Assembly (NCBI GenBank): GCA_019009955.1
Contig: CM032228.1
Span: forward strand, 97,484,001-97,548,000
Length of the DNA stretch: 64,000 bases
DNA from: Riptortus pedestris
Lineage: Eukaryota; Arthropoda; Insecta; Hemiptera; Alydidae
Direction of reading: 5' to 3'
The notes under the pieces were generated by a model, which saw nothing but the letters and a program-made list of their open reading frames with translations, made no database searches and was not told where the DNA came from. Both the position numbers and the translations under genes were made by a program. Position 1 is the stretch's first letter. Every line of letters begins with the position of its first letter. Positions 26,093-35,344 of the stretch are shown one piece after another.

Positions 26093-29000
26093 GTAACCTC
26101 TGTCTGTACATTAATTTTTTTCGTGAAATTTCACCATAACTTTTCGTTTCACATGTCATAGACACCATAACTGCATTTTGTTTCTGTCGTGTCTGTTTGT
26201 TTATTTTTTGTTTGTTACCTTTTCACGCATAAACGGCTGAACCAAATTTTATGAAACTTGGTATGTATATTACTACTAGCCCAACTAAGACATTAGGCTA
26301 TATTAATATTCTCTGAGACGAACAGGAGTGGGGTTATAAGGGAGGCCTGAAATTAAAAATCGCGATATTTCCTTTCCTATTGGTTTTTCGGCAAATATGC
26401 ACATAACAAAAATTATTTATTTTATTATTTAGAGTAACTTTTCTTATATACACTTTCGTCATATACTGAAGTATAAATGAGTTATACGCTAAAGATTATA
26501 GCGGGAGTCAAGAATTTTATTTGGCACAAAAGACTCAACCGAACTAAATAAAACTCGGTATGCGTATTAGCACTAACGCCTTCATTATAACAAGCCAGAT
26601 CAACATTTCTAGGGACGGGCTGGAGTGGGGGTTGTAAGGGAGGCCTGAAATTAAAAATAGCAATATTTCGTTTGCTATTGGTTTTTTGGAAAATGTGCAT
26701 ATGACAAAAGTTGTTTATTGTGTTATTTAGAGTAACTTTTGTTATACTCACTTTTGTTTAATAACAAAGTATAAACGAGATATACACCAAAAACTAAAGC
26801 GGGAGCCAACTTTTTTATTGGGCACTAACGGTAGAACCGAATTTAACAAAACTCGGAATATGAATTAGCATTAATTTTTCCAAGATTATAAGATATCTGA
26901 AAATTTTTTGGTTCAAACAGGAGTGGGGGTTACAAGAGAGGCCTGAAATAAAAATTTGCGATATTTCATTTTCTATGTTTTTTCCGGTTATGATGTATCT
27001 GAAACAGCCGTCACCATTAAGCTTTGGATCGCATCAAGGGAAAGGAACTTTAATTCATACATGGTTTGGAAGACAGAGTACTTTCTACGACTATGAATTA
27101 TACTGTTCTTTACGTAATAAAAAAACCTACATGCACAGGATACAGGAAATATAATAATATTAGAAGAGTGAAGTCTTAAATAACAAATAGTTTTATTATT
27201 AACAAATCCACAGCAACGATGGGTATAAACCCTAAACACTGTGACAGGGAAATGTCAAAATATTGTGGAAAGTAAAGCCTTGCCCAAAAAAATACCATCT
27301 TTATTCAGCCTAAAATGAATTCCCGGGCGAAGCTGGGTACCTTAGCTAGTATATATATAATTACTGTGATTTTTAAATAACACTCCATTTTGTGCAAGCA
27401 GTGATCTAACCACATTTTCTCCAATCAGTACATGACTTGCTAGAACAAATCTAAAAAAGTAAACTATTTACTGTAGTCTGGAGTAAAGATAGTCTAAGAG
27501 GGCTTAAGGTATCCAATCAGGTCTAAAAATCACATTTTAAAAGTTTGAATTACCACATCACAACATCAAGATTTAAAGACTAGGTCTTGTAAATGGATTC
27601 AAATAATGGCTGAGTTAGAAATTTTTCTTCGAGAAAAACAAGATGACTGTTAATACTAACATAAATACACTACATAAATTTGTAGTTTAAAATATTAATT
27701 TTAAGGTTGTTTATATTGAGTGGACATTTAAAATTTGGCAAAATATTGTAATATCATAATTTAACTTACGCAAATGGCCATTTCCCTGGAAATTTGGGGA
27801 AATTGAAGCCTACAAATTCTTTTTTCAAAGCAGAGTGAAGATTAGCAAATTCTCGATACCTTCTTGAACATAAATGCCTTCCTGCCATATAAATGTTGAA
27901 AACCTGTGTGGACATATAATTCATTTTTCAAATTATCAACTATTTCGGAGTTTTACTTAAGCATATACATAGTTCACTGAGCAACATGCTTGTGGTATTA
28001 AAAATAATACCCAAACAAGGGCACAATCTGCCTTTTTTGATTACAAAAATGTCAGATTCATCACATAATTCCATTTGTTTGGCATTGGTTGTAATACATC
28101 ATTTATTAACGCTTTTCCAAGATGGAGTACATGTTTCACTGCTATTTAAAACTGTTAGTCTGATGACCATTTTATGTATTTCTTGATCTTAGAGAGGCTG
28201 CATTTATGTTCCCCAGGTGAGAAAAAATCAATGAAGATAAAAATCTTCATATTACCATATGTCTCCAGGGAGGCTTTTTTGAAAAACAACTTTCCAAAGA
28301 TAAAATCTAAGATCATTCATTAAATTCTCTACCATTGCTAATGTGGACATATGAGTGCTGCAACAAGTCTTCAAAGACTGTTGTCATATCTGTCGGTGCA
28401 GACCATCGTCACTAGCTGATGGTCGAGTACAGTTGGCAAGCGCTTTCGATGCGAAGGCACCATCTTCAAGCCGTCTAGAGTTGTACTAGAGTGCAACTCT
28501 AGATGGCTTAAAGATGGTGTCTTCGCATCGAAAGCGCTTGCTAACTGCACTCTGCCATCTGCCATTGACGACGCTCTTCACTGACAGATATGACAACAGT
28601 ATCATCTACGGGGTGTGGCTATTAAATAACGAGACTAACGCTGCTACAGAAGAAGTGCGCATGCGCCAAACGCCAGCAACTAACAGCTGTTATCGTGAAG
28701 CTTCCTCTTTCGAATATAGTGCCTCTTGCTTCTGTAAACAAATCAGTACAGCCGTAGCCTTTGTTCGCATTGGAGTTGTTTTTTTGTTTCGCCGGGAAAA
28801 TATTAGGTGTAACAGTAGAGCAACGAATTGTTGTGAAATTTCATGTGAAACTTGGAAAAACCGCTACTGAAACTTATAATTTATTGAAAGAAGTGTATGG
28901 CAATGAATGTTTATCGCGTGCACGTGTTTTTGAGTGGTTTAAGCGTTTTCAAGATGGCCGAGAAGACGTTCAAGATGATTCACGCCCGGGTCGCCCTTCC

Positions 29001-31166
29001 ACATCAAAAACAGATGACAATATCGAAAAAATCGGTAATCTGATTCGATCTGACCGTCGGTTAAGTATTCGTGCGATTGCTGAAACTGTACGAATTGATA
29101 AAGAATCCGTATGGCAAATATTACATAACAATTTTAACATGCAAAAAGTGTGTGCCAAAATGGTGCCTAAAATTCTCACATTTGAACAACTGGAAGCTCG
29201 CAAAAATGTTTGTACTGACACTTTGAATACCATTGAAAATGACCCAAACTTACTGGAAAGGATAATAACATGTGACGAATCATGGTTTTTTATGTATGAT
29301 CCTGAAACAAAGTGCCAATCCATGCACTGGAATAGCCCATCTTCACCGAGCCAAAAAAGCTCGAATGAGCAAATCAAAATTCAAAGCAATGTTGATTGTT
29401 TTTTTCGATATTCATGGGATTGTGAACCTTCACTGGGTTCCTGAAAGTCAAACGATTAATCAACATTACTACCTTCACGTTCTTGCTGAACTCCGCGAAA
29501 GAATAAGGAAAAAACGACCTGAATTGTGGAAGGACAAGTCATGGGTTCTCCACCAAGACAATGCGCCAGCTCATTCCGCATTGTCTGTTAAGAGGTTTCT
29601 AGCCAAATTCAGCATCCCAGTGTTAGACCATCCGCCTTATTCGCCGGATCTTGCGCCGTGCGACTTCTATCTGTTTCCTAAGGTGAAATCTGCATTAAAA
29701 GGAACAAGATTTGAGTCTGTTGAAGCTGTGAAAGAGAAAGCGGCACGCGTCCGGAAGGAGCTGACAGAAAAAGACTTCCAGCACTGTTTCGAACAATGGA
29801 AGGTTCGCATGGAGCGTTGTAGGGATAAAGGAGGGGTGTATATTGAAGGTGATAATAAGTAAAAATGTATGAAATAAAAATAAAATGTTTTACAGCGTCA
29901 GTCTCGTTATTTAATAGCCACACCCCGTATACTGATGGTTCGAACCCTTTATTTGAGTCTACAAATACTTTGGATTCTTACAACAGCTTGGCCACAGATG
30001 GGTATGAGTATGTCATTCTAGGATAAGGAGCTGCATTAGTTGTCATTTACTTTGTTTGCTCCTGAAGAGGTATCAAAAAGGTGCAAAACATGTTGACCTA
30101 TATTAGAATAAAGTTACTTTAACATAATTGTCTTTGATCTCCAGCCATAAATACAAACATAAAAATGCCTTTCACTGAGGGGCTGATTAAACTAAACATG
30201 TCTCCAGAAGCTGGAATGGGAATGAGATATAGATTCTATTACATCATATTCTATTCTTTATTCCTCCCTTAGTTGAAACACTATGTAAAGAAAATTTAAG
30301 CTGATGATGACTTGATGAGTAACAGCTTCACTTAAAAACTGTATGAGTGGGACCCAATGTATGGACTGTACTCTGTGAGCCAACTTATGGACTGTACTGC
30401 CAACGTACAGCCTGTACTCTGGGAGCCAATATATATAGACTGTACTCTGTGAGCCAACTTATGGACTGTACTCTAAGAGCCAATGTACAAATGTACTCTG
30501 AGAGCCAATGTATAGACTGTACTCTGTGAGCCAACTTATGGATTGTACTCTGAGAGCCAACGTACAAACTACACTCTGAGAGCCAACGGTATAGACTGTC
30601 CTCTGAGGGTCAACATTTAGACTGTACTCTGTGAGCCAACTTATGGACTGTACTCTAGGAAATTCATCAAAAGTGGTATTATAGATAAAATTCAAATATC
30701 AATTTAAAATAAATGTAATGAACTTACAGCAAATCTTTCTCCATCCCTTTCCAAATAGTGATAATCTGGTATTGATATGGGCAAAGAACGTTTTTCACTA
30801 TAATCTATATAATTATAACTAGACTGATCATCAGTAGGTTCTAGTCTCTCAGCTTCCTGTAAATAAAAGGACAAACATATTTGTATAAGTTCACTATTTA
30901 TATGAAGTCTTAAAAAGAAAATTTGTTTCATTTACATATTTATATTACCACAGAAAAAGTGAGTTTTAAAAAAAAAAGTTTCATTTAAAGCAATCTTTGA
31001 AACCAAGGGAACACTTAACAACTTGCTTTTGGTTTTTCATTTCAAGTTTTCCACTTCCTTAGTAACAATTTGCCACTAATGATTTGTTGTGGTACAACAT
31101 TCAGACTAATTACTGCAATCAGTTGATTGGCTTCTTGAGGACACCCAAACTATACCTTAAATATAT

Positions 31167-31246
<80 letters not shown>

Positions 31247-33432
31247 GTGTATATAATGTGTATGTGTCTGTTACTGCTGTAGCAGTAACAATTATAGCTT
31301 TATCGTTACCAAAGTCGATATTTAATCGTTTTATGTAAAAAGAAAGATCAAGTTCATTAATGGTTGAAATCGGACCAGTGGGAGGGGGGGGGGTAAGAGG
31401 GGGATTTTCAAAAATTCAAAATATCTCTGTTACTATATGTTGGATCCAAAAATTGTATAAACCATCTTATTGCAAATTAAATGTACTATAAATATTGTTA
31501 TATACATTTATTCTCTATCATGAATATTAACAGAGATACTTGCATTTTCAGTTTTCAGTCTTCAGCAAACCTCCACTTCTACTCGTGTTACATAAACAAT
31601 ATTCTGTTATATAATAAACCACATTATTCAAAGCTTAAATACCATATATTGTTTTAAAGAGACTTTTATTATAAGAGATAAATGCAAATATGTTCTGGTG
31701 ACCTCCCCCCCCCCATTTTAAGTTTTTGTACTACCAAAATTTGATTGATTGAGATAAAAATTATTCTGACTCATTATAATTTACAGTACTAAATATAGTA
31801 AATTGTTTTCAATAAAATTAATGTCACATTCCAAAATATTTCATTATTTGTTCTTCTTTCCGGTCTAGATTCTATATATTCAGATGCTGGCTGCCTTTTT
31901 TGTTTACAATTCAGACGCTTTCCGTTGTAGATATTATTAACTTGTAAATTGAATGAAAGATTTCCTCTTATCGTTTGTATTTATTCGCTTAACATTCACG
32001 TTGGTGTTACCAGTATGTAGGTTTATCTATTGTAAACCTTCCCGTAGGGAATCTGCTTAGTTTACGCAGCCCCTGGGTGACGGACTTATCGTTAAAGTAC
32101 TCTAGAGAAGATAGAAGCATAACTAGCAAAAAATTTGAACAAAAAGCCATGATAAAGTCAATACTAAAAGAACTCATTTAAAATATATATAACAATTTAA
32201 ATTGGTCTCGTAGGTAGGATCGATGGACATTTTAAGAAATTCTACAAAAATAATGTTGTGAGTAAAACCTCAATAGATAGCTAATTTCCCATTAGGGAAC
32301 AGGGCATTAATTTTAACATGACACAACGACAGCTTTATGATATTAATAAAATTTATTGTGCAGGTATAATACTATGAGAAAGTATTCAAAATATTTACAA
32401 ATTAACTATTTCCTTTTCAAAAACGTATAAAGTCGAAGAAATAAAGAAAGGTATAGACCATTTTTTTCAAAGTATTTATTTTTTAACATAGGAGGTCGGT
32501 CCCGCCTTGGGGTTAATTGGTAGAATCCTCAGATATAAGTGAGACACAAAGATAAATTAAATTGTCATTGACAAACTCGTTTAGTCTTTAATGATTACCA
32601 AGTAATATAATAGGAATGAATTACAATTAAATACAGAATTGTTACATATTTTATGAAGATAAGAAAAAAGGATGTTACCATGACTAACTTCTGAGCAGCA
32701 AAAAGCACATTTCATGCATGTGTGTATTGTGTATATGCACAATTACAATTTTGTCAGATATACATAGCCAAAAGTAATATACTTTTAGTGTTTATAAGAT
32801 AACCAAAACCATAATGTATTTAACCGTCTGATTAGTAAATTTATCATCATTATATTTTTAACTATTTTAACACATATGCAGTTTTGTGACCAAAACATAA
32901 CAGTTATCAAGGGCAAATGAGTTCTCTTTTTAGTAAAATCAATTATTTAATAGAGAAGAGTACTTATTATTTAGAAAATCTAGAACTTGGACTCCTACCA
33001 TGCAGCCAATTTCAAAAATTGAAAATATTAGTTTCACTCAATCTGATTGTTTATGTTTTGGGGATATTATTTCTGTTCATTGATTAGATAAAATTTCTCA
33101 ATGTTTTTTTTTTAATAAAAGCAAGGCATTTTAATAGAGTGCAAAATGTAAATTTGAAGAAATAAAAACCACTGACTTCAGAAGAGGGCTTGTCATAGAA
33201 TTAAAATAATAAACTTAATCAATTATCAGAAATAATTTCCTCTAAATACACATGATGATTAAGAGAACAATTATTTTCAACTTCTAAAATTGACGGAACA
33301 TTAAGGGGTCCATGACTCCAAGTCTCTTACACAGTAAATAATTTATTTTCAGCAACAGTGTTTTGAAGTCATCACTTCATCATTAGGGCTCTGTGTGAAA
33401 AATAAATGCAGTGATGAATTACATTCATTCAG

Positions 33433-33494
<62 letters not shown>

Positions 33495-35344
33495 TGTGTG
33501 TGTGTGTGTTTATGTACATATGTAAATAAATTGTATAAAACAGAAAACTCCCCAAAGTTCAAGAATCACATTGCTAGGAATGGCCACAGTTCCTTGATTA
33601 TGAGTAACATCACAACAAAAGGCAGGAAAATGTCAATAATGTTAGGGCTCAATGACATAGGAAATCATAACAGGAAAATTAGAAAATTTTCAGGGCTATT
33701 TTAATCTTGCGCCTGTCCTATGCCAGAGTGAAAACAGATAAAAATCTCATTTCTAATCAATTTTTTAGAGGGAACCAAACAATGTTGGAACTCAGAAGCA
33801 TTTGTAATATTTTGCTGGTAACAGTCTCTTGTGCATATCAAAAATCCTCAATTAAATAATTTCAAAATAAAAACAGGTCACAAATAACAAAAGAACAAAT
33901 GTGAAAATCTGGTGAGTATTTTGGGCTAACAATGAATATCTTCTTCATTGTTTTAATTTTCAATAATGTCATGCCGGTCGCCCTACATTAAAGTTGTAAT
34001 CTGCACATATAGTCTGGCTAATGTGATCATTTTTCAGGTTATATAGGTTACTTGAGATTACAGTCTAATAATTCTAGACTCTATTGGAATTCACTCTACA
34101 CTTCCTGATGCGCTATAGTATCAGTCTTATACAGAAGGACAATGGGAATGGGAGACTATACCTTTTTGACACTTTCAATTCTTTCTCCTTTTTTTTTTTC
34201 TTTTTTTTTTTAAAGGAGGGCTTATTCCCATGGGATAAATTCACCTTTCATAGCCCGTGGTTATGACATAAATGGCAAGTATAAAATTGTTTGTTTATTT
34301 TTGTTTCCCGCCCTGAACTATGGCAGTAGCCTTCTCTGCAACAGTTATTATTTGTAATGGCAATCAGTCACATATATTTTTCAGATTTCAAAATATTTTC
34401 GTCCTGACACGAAACTCCTTGGAATGACAAAATGGATATATTCCTATTGAATTACTGTCAAAGATAATGGTTAGATTAATTAAAAAATTTCCATGTATTT
34501 GCAAAAGAATATGTCCCTGATGGTTGAAGAAACCAGACTGTCATCACTATCAAAATTAGGCTCAATATGAGAAAAAATTAATCCTCGGAATTATTAGTAG
34601 TTAATACACCTTTTAAATAATAATTCTAGTATGCTGGTAACAAAAGGTTTTTCTGTAATAAGGAAAATAACTCCATAAGTCAACATTAATATAAAATGGT
34701 TTTTTGTAAGAAATTCACTACATGATTTGCTTCCTATTTAAACATTAAAAGTATTAACATGTTGGGATAAAATTTCAGATTCTAATACAAAAAAAAGAGC
34801 CAGATATAATGTTCAGTGAAGAAATAGAATAAAATTTATAATAATAAATGCATACCTACAACAAAATTAAACTATGTGATAATAGCATCATCTAAAAAAT
34901 ACCTGAGGTGTAACAGAAATAACTGTCAAAGACAAGACATTTCCACCAGATTTAATTAAATCAACCACTTGTCTGTGAGTCGCACCTTCCACATTAACAC
35001 TATTCCTAACAAATAAGATGACAAATAAATATAACATTATTTTAATTACTACAAATTTAATTAGGAATCAAACAGTATCCTGCTTACACCTCCAATATCC
35101 TATCACCTTTCCTAATTCCAGCTTTTTCAGCAGCACCTCCTTCCAAAACTGCACTAACATGTTGAAGAGGTGCATAAAGTTCACCATTTATACTTCTTAA
35201 CTGCCCACCTTCACTAACTTGCCCTCTTACATTAAAACCAAAACCAGTTTCTGTTTTGTAAATATTGACAACCCTTGGTCCAGAAGGGGGTGATTTAATA
35301 TAACTGTCCTTAGGGCGAGGTGTAACTTTCATGTTATCAGCCAT
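11010..35344 (-). CDS. SNX27: Sorting nexin 27 (PDZ-PX-FERM-like), 10 exons
   Basis: Spliced CDS 35344-35088, 35005-34903, 30856-30728, 27903-27770, 23466-23337, 22712-22535, 20827-20580, 16862-16713, 11304-11176, 11078-11010 (1527 nt, 508 aa). All introns are GT-AG and phases agree. The protein has an N-terminal PDZ domain (about residues 24-117) with the GFGFNVRG carboxylate-binding loop and the long insert that in the mammalian protein contacts VPS26 of retromer. A PX domain follows (about 143-245) with RRYREF and FPGKWPF, then a FERM-like module (about 250-508) with IFPHCGC and [10 protein letters not shown]. From family knowledge it sits on early endosomes through PI3P and recycles PDZ-ligand cargo with retromer and WASH. 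The N terminus lacks the Gly-rich stretch of the human protein. ATG 35344 was chosen because it is the first ATG in frame; only a TTG lies just upstream. Introns (82 bp to 5.4 kb) are loaded with transposons, none inside an exon. The poly(A) site was not resolved. Confidence 0.96.
11176..11304 (-). CDS. SNX27: SNX27 exon 9: F3 lobe
   Basis: Encodes [20 protein letters not shown] and [17 protein letters not shown], the conserved end of the FERM-like module. Acceptor CTTTTAG-type, donor GTAAGTAA, phase 0. The intron upstream (11305-16712) is the largest and holds a piggyBac relic and a Helitron-like copy. Confidence 0.94.
12059..12285 (+). repeat. tRNA-derived SINE, copy 2 (family S1)
   Basis: A box GGTTAGCCATGTGAG, B box GAGTTCAATTCCTGC, family body TTTAGTGGCAAACTC and AAATAAAATCCTTAG, then AAAAAGTGGACGTTAATAAA and an (AATA)/(AATAAC) tail. 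Lies in the largest SNX27 intron. Confidence 0.8.
12446..13076 (+). mobile_element. Helitron-like (TA)n-family copy, diverged
   Basis: 5' end ATCCGCCATGCAGGGGCTAC, interior GTAGGAGTGGGAGTTTAGTG, then a compound (CA)n(TA)n microsatellite at 12881-12934, then the 3' hairpin (one arm decayed) and CAGCTAA. Confidence 0.85.
13972..14024 (-). mobile_element. Helitron-like family 5'-end fragment
   Basis: Contains CGTGGGAAATCTGCTTAGTT and a decayed 5' terminus; the remainder of the element is not visible. Confidence 0.5.
14846..16276 (+). mobile_element. piggyBac-type transposon relic (1431 bp)
   Basis: Flanked by TTAA on both sides (14842-14845 and 16277-16280), the piggyBac target duplication. 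Ends are imperfect inverted repeats (CTCGCGGAGTTAG left, CCCTCCGTTAGGCGCGGG right on the other strand). Subterminal motifs of the type AGGTGACCGCGAC occur near 15035, 15189 and 16229. The interior carries a decayed transposase start, acidic as in the family ([15 protein letters not shown]), and [19 protein letters not shown] before a stop at 15818. Most of the DDD domain is missing. Confidence 0.8.
15234..15820 (+). pseudogene. piggyBac transposase, N-terminal remnant
   Basis: Stop codons and frameshifts interrupt the frame. Recognisable blocks are an acidic N-terminal stretch (15320-15440), [18 protein letters not shown] (15470-15530), a poly-G tract at 15581-15595 that shifts the frame, and [18 protein letters not shown] (15730-15783). 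From family knowledge the catalytic Asp residues lie further on, and they are deleted here. Non-functional. Confidence 0.7.
16713..16862 (-). CDS. SNX27: SNX27 exon 8: F3 lobe
   Basis: Fifty codons with phase 0 at both ends, including [19 protein letters not shown] and [10 protein letters not shown], the Cys-rich block typical of SNX27 and its SNX17/31 relatives. Acceptor TTTTCAG, donor GTAATTT. Confidence 0.94.
17022..17115. repeat. (TA)n(GA)n compound microsatellite
   Basis: About 50 bp of TA followed by about 40 bp of GA in a SNX27 intron. The Helitron-like family blocks are not visible on either side. Confidence 0.9.
17916..19090 (+). pseudogene. LINE reverse transcriptase, broken
   Basis: Visible RT motifs: [36 protein letters not shown], then after a stop at 18303 [33 protein letters not shown] and [20 protein letters not shown]. 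The catalytic FADD box is intact but the reading frame has stops at 18303 and 18908 and a frameshift near 18345. From family knowledge this enzyme primes reverse transcription at nicked target DNA; this copy cannot act. Confidence 0.85.
19219..20183 (+). mobile_element. Helitron-like (TA)n-family copy inside the LINE, complete
   Basis: 5' GTCTGCCACGCAGGGGCTGC, subterminal AGCAGATTTCGC, interior GTAGAAGTGGGGGTTTGCTG, then (TA)n-(CATA)n-(CA)n at 19965-20052, 3' hairpin and TTGCTAA. The LINE frame reads TSWTQK before it and TDIQVLNEV after it, which fixes both element ends within a few bases and shows no target duplication longer than an A run. Confidence 0.9.
20580..20827 (-). CDS. SNX27: SNX27 exon 7: F1-F2 lobes
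   Basis: Encodes [20 protein letters not shown] and the following helices, ending in DATRKNE. Acceptor TTTTACAG restores the phase-1 codon; donor GTATTT; ends in phase 0. A relic LINE begins on its 3' side, about 110 bp away. Confidence 0.94.
20935..21514 (+). mobile_element. Non-autonomous Helitron, 580 bp
   Basis: Starts TCTTTATATATATAATTCTA after an A, contains CTCCTCCTAAACGACTGGAC and two AGTGGGGGTTATAAGAGAGG-type modules, and ends GGGTCCG-CTAG before T. A related but shorter version of the 5426-6528 element. Confidence 0.8.
22535..22712 (-). CDS. SNX27: SNX27 exon 6: FERM-like F1 lobe
   Basis: Encodes the ubiquitin-like F1 lobe ([45 protein letters not shown]). Donor GTAAGTT, ends in phase 1. 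The exon is not contained in any ATG-initiated ORF and was found by translating between splice sites. Confidence 0.93.
23337..23466 (-). CDS. SNX27: SNX27 exon 5: end of the PX domain
   Basis: Encodes [20 protein letters not shown] and [11 protein letters not shown], matching the last PX helices. Acceptor TTTTAG, donor GTTAGT, ends in phase 0. Confidence 0.94.
23675..24496 (+). mobile_element. Helitron-like family copy with microsatellite nearly lost
   Basis: 5' GTCCATCACGCAGGAGCTGC, subterminal AACAGATTCCCC, two GTGGGG-motif blocks (23780, 24236), only a short TATATATAT at 24363, 3' hairpin and CAACTAA. Useful as a comparison for microsatellite growth. Confidence 0.85.
24926..25217 (+). mobile_element. 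Helitron-like family copy, 5' half
   Basis: Begins GTCCATCACACAGCAGCTGT and shares with the 19219 copy the block GAGAAATGTTTCAGT through CCGGAAAGAAAAACAATTAC before entering a TA tract, where a pogo-like element starts. Confidence 0.75.
25219..26027. mobile_element. pogo/Tigger-like Tc1-mariner MITE, 809 bp
   Basis: Terminal inverted repeats CAGTCGACTCTCG-AT-T-CACGAA agree at 21 of 23 positions and are flanked by TA. CAG-TCGACTCTCG ends resemble pogo/Tigger termini. The interior has no transposase; it repeats TTCGTGTTAYAGAGGT-like motifs many times in the right third and again near 25262-25345, and holds a (TA)n(CA)n tract at 25427-25485. Confidence 0.8.
26029..27349 (+). mobile_element. Non-autonomous Helitron, second long copy
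   Basis: After a (TA)n tract (26029-26086) it follows the 5426-6528 copy closely: AAATTGTAACCTCTGTCTGT, CTTTTCACGCATAAACGGCT, three GGAGTGGGGGTT modules (26324, 26619, 26919) and 3' hairpin CCCGGGCGAAGCTGGG with TACCTTAG-CTAG before T. The exact 5' TC is lost in the TA tract. Confidence 0.85.
27770..27903 (-). CDS. SNX27: SNX27 exon 4: PX core
   Basis: Encodes [19 protein letters not shown] and [11 protein letters not shown]. It holds the RRYREF arginine and proline-rich loop used for PI3P binding in PX domains. Acceptor CACACAG, donor GTAAGTT, ends in phase 2. Confidence 0.95.
28377..28600. repeat. Fold-back (palindromic) element, ~110-bp arms
   Basis: Begins ACTGTTGTCATATCTGTC and ends with its complement GACAGATATGACAACAGT. 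Internal arms share AAGCGCTTTCGATGCGAAG-type sequence and meet at CTAGAGTTGTACTAGAG. Some mismatches between arms. The mariner insertion is 8 bp beyond the right end. Confidence 0.8.
28609..29927 (+). mobile_element. mariner transposon, full length (1319 bp)
   Basis: Flanked by TA (28607-28608 and 29928-29929). Terminal inverted repeats CGGGGTGTGGCTATTAAATA and ACGAGACT extend about 30 bp with few mismatches. Length and organisation are typical of an animal mariner. The transposase inside carries a frameshift. Sits in a SNX27 intron, antisense to it. Confidence 0.93.
28800..29862 (+). pseudogene. mariner transposase, one frameshift
   Basis: The N-terminal part ([34 protein letters not shown] second half [18 protein letters not shown]) reads in one frame to about 29345, then the frame moves by one base and continues [39 protein letters not shown] and [17 protein letters not shown]. 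The DD34D catalytic set is present (Asp in ITCDESW, Asp in LHQDNAPAH, Asp in YSPDLAPCD), along with the WVPHEL-like linker region. The shift lies next to an A6 run at 29353-29358. Inactive as it stands; little other decay. Confidence 0.88.
30165..30215 (+). mobile_element. Helitron-like family 5'-end fragment
   Basis: CACTGAGGGGCTGATTAAAC and AAACATGTCTCC resemble a decayed family 5' terminus; nothing more of the element follows. Confidence 0.4.
30352..30660. repeat. Minisatellite, ~26-bp unit, about 12 copies
   Basis: Unit GAGCCAACTTATGGACTGTA + CTCT with variants (CCAATGTATAGACTG, CCAACGTACAAACT). Open in several frames, so spurious ORFs appear on both strands. Lies just past the donor of SNX27 exon 3 in the intron. 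Confidence 0.92.
30728..30856 (-). CDS. SNX27: SNX27 exon 3: linker and start of the PX domain
   Basis: Encodes the PDZ-PX linker ([19 protein letters not shown]) and the first PX strand ([20 protein letters not shown]). Phase 0 at both ends, donor GTAAGTT. A 26-bp minisatellite lies about 70 bp beyond its donor. Confidence 0.95.
31157..32088 (-). mobile_element. Helitron-like (TA)n-family copy, missing its 3' end
   Basis: Left side starts in (GT)n(TA)n (31169-31243). Then the family order follows: GGTTGAAATCGGACCAGTGG, G-run, CTCCACTTCTACTCGTGTTA, the 5' block with CCGTTGTAG, TAGGGAATCTGCTTAGTTTA and CGCAGCCCCTGGGTGACGGA. The 3' hairpin arm is not at the left end. Confidence 0.82.
32205..32312 (+). 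mobile_element. Helitron-like family 3'-end fragment
   Basis: GTAGGATCGATGGACATTTT, GAGTAAAACCTCAATAG and a decayed hairpin TTTCCCATTAGGGAA. Confidence 0.6.
32320..34850. other. SNX27 intron without identified element apart from a microsatellite
   Basis: AT-rich. A (TA)n(GT)n tract occupies 33435-33510. ORFs here are microsatellite or chance reading frames. A poly-T region lies at 34190-34211. Confidence 0.5.
33435..33510. repeat. (TA)n(GT)n microsatellite
   Basis: About 57 bp of TA followed by about 18 bp of GT. The Helitron-like flanking blocks could not be recognised. Confidence 0.9.
34903..35005 (-). CDS. SNX27: SNX27 exon 2: end of the PDZ domain
   Basis: Encodes [18 protein letters not shown] and [11 protein letters not shown]. 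The acceptor is TTTGTTAG, and the exon ends in phase 0 at a GTATTT donor. The 82-bp intron before it is by far the shortest in the gene. Confidence 0.95.
35088..35344 (-). CDS. SNX27: SNX27 exon 1: start codon and most of the PDZ domain
   Basis: Opens with MADNMKV and contains [16 protein letters not shown] and [11 protein letters not shown], the PDZ core and its retromer-contacting loop. It ends in phase 2 at a GTAAGC donor (intron begins at 35087). Confidence 0.96.

Noticed and set aside
30347..30695. ORFs on both strands rich in Gly-Ser-Gln and Cys-Thr-Leu repeats
   Set aside because: They are generated by the 26-bp minisatellite, which happens to lack stops in several frames.
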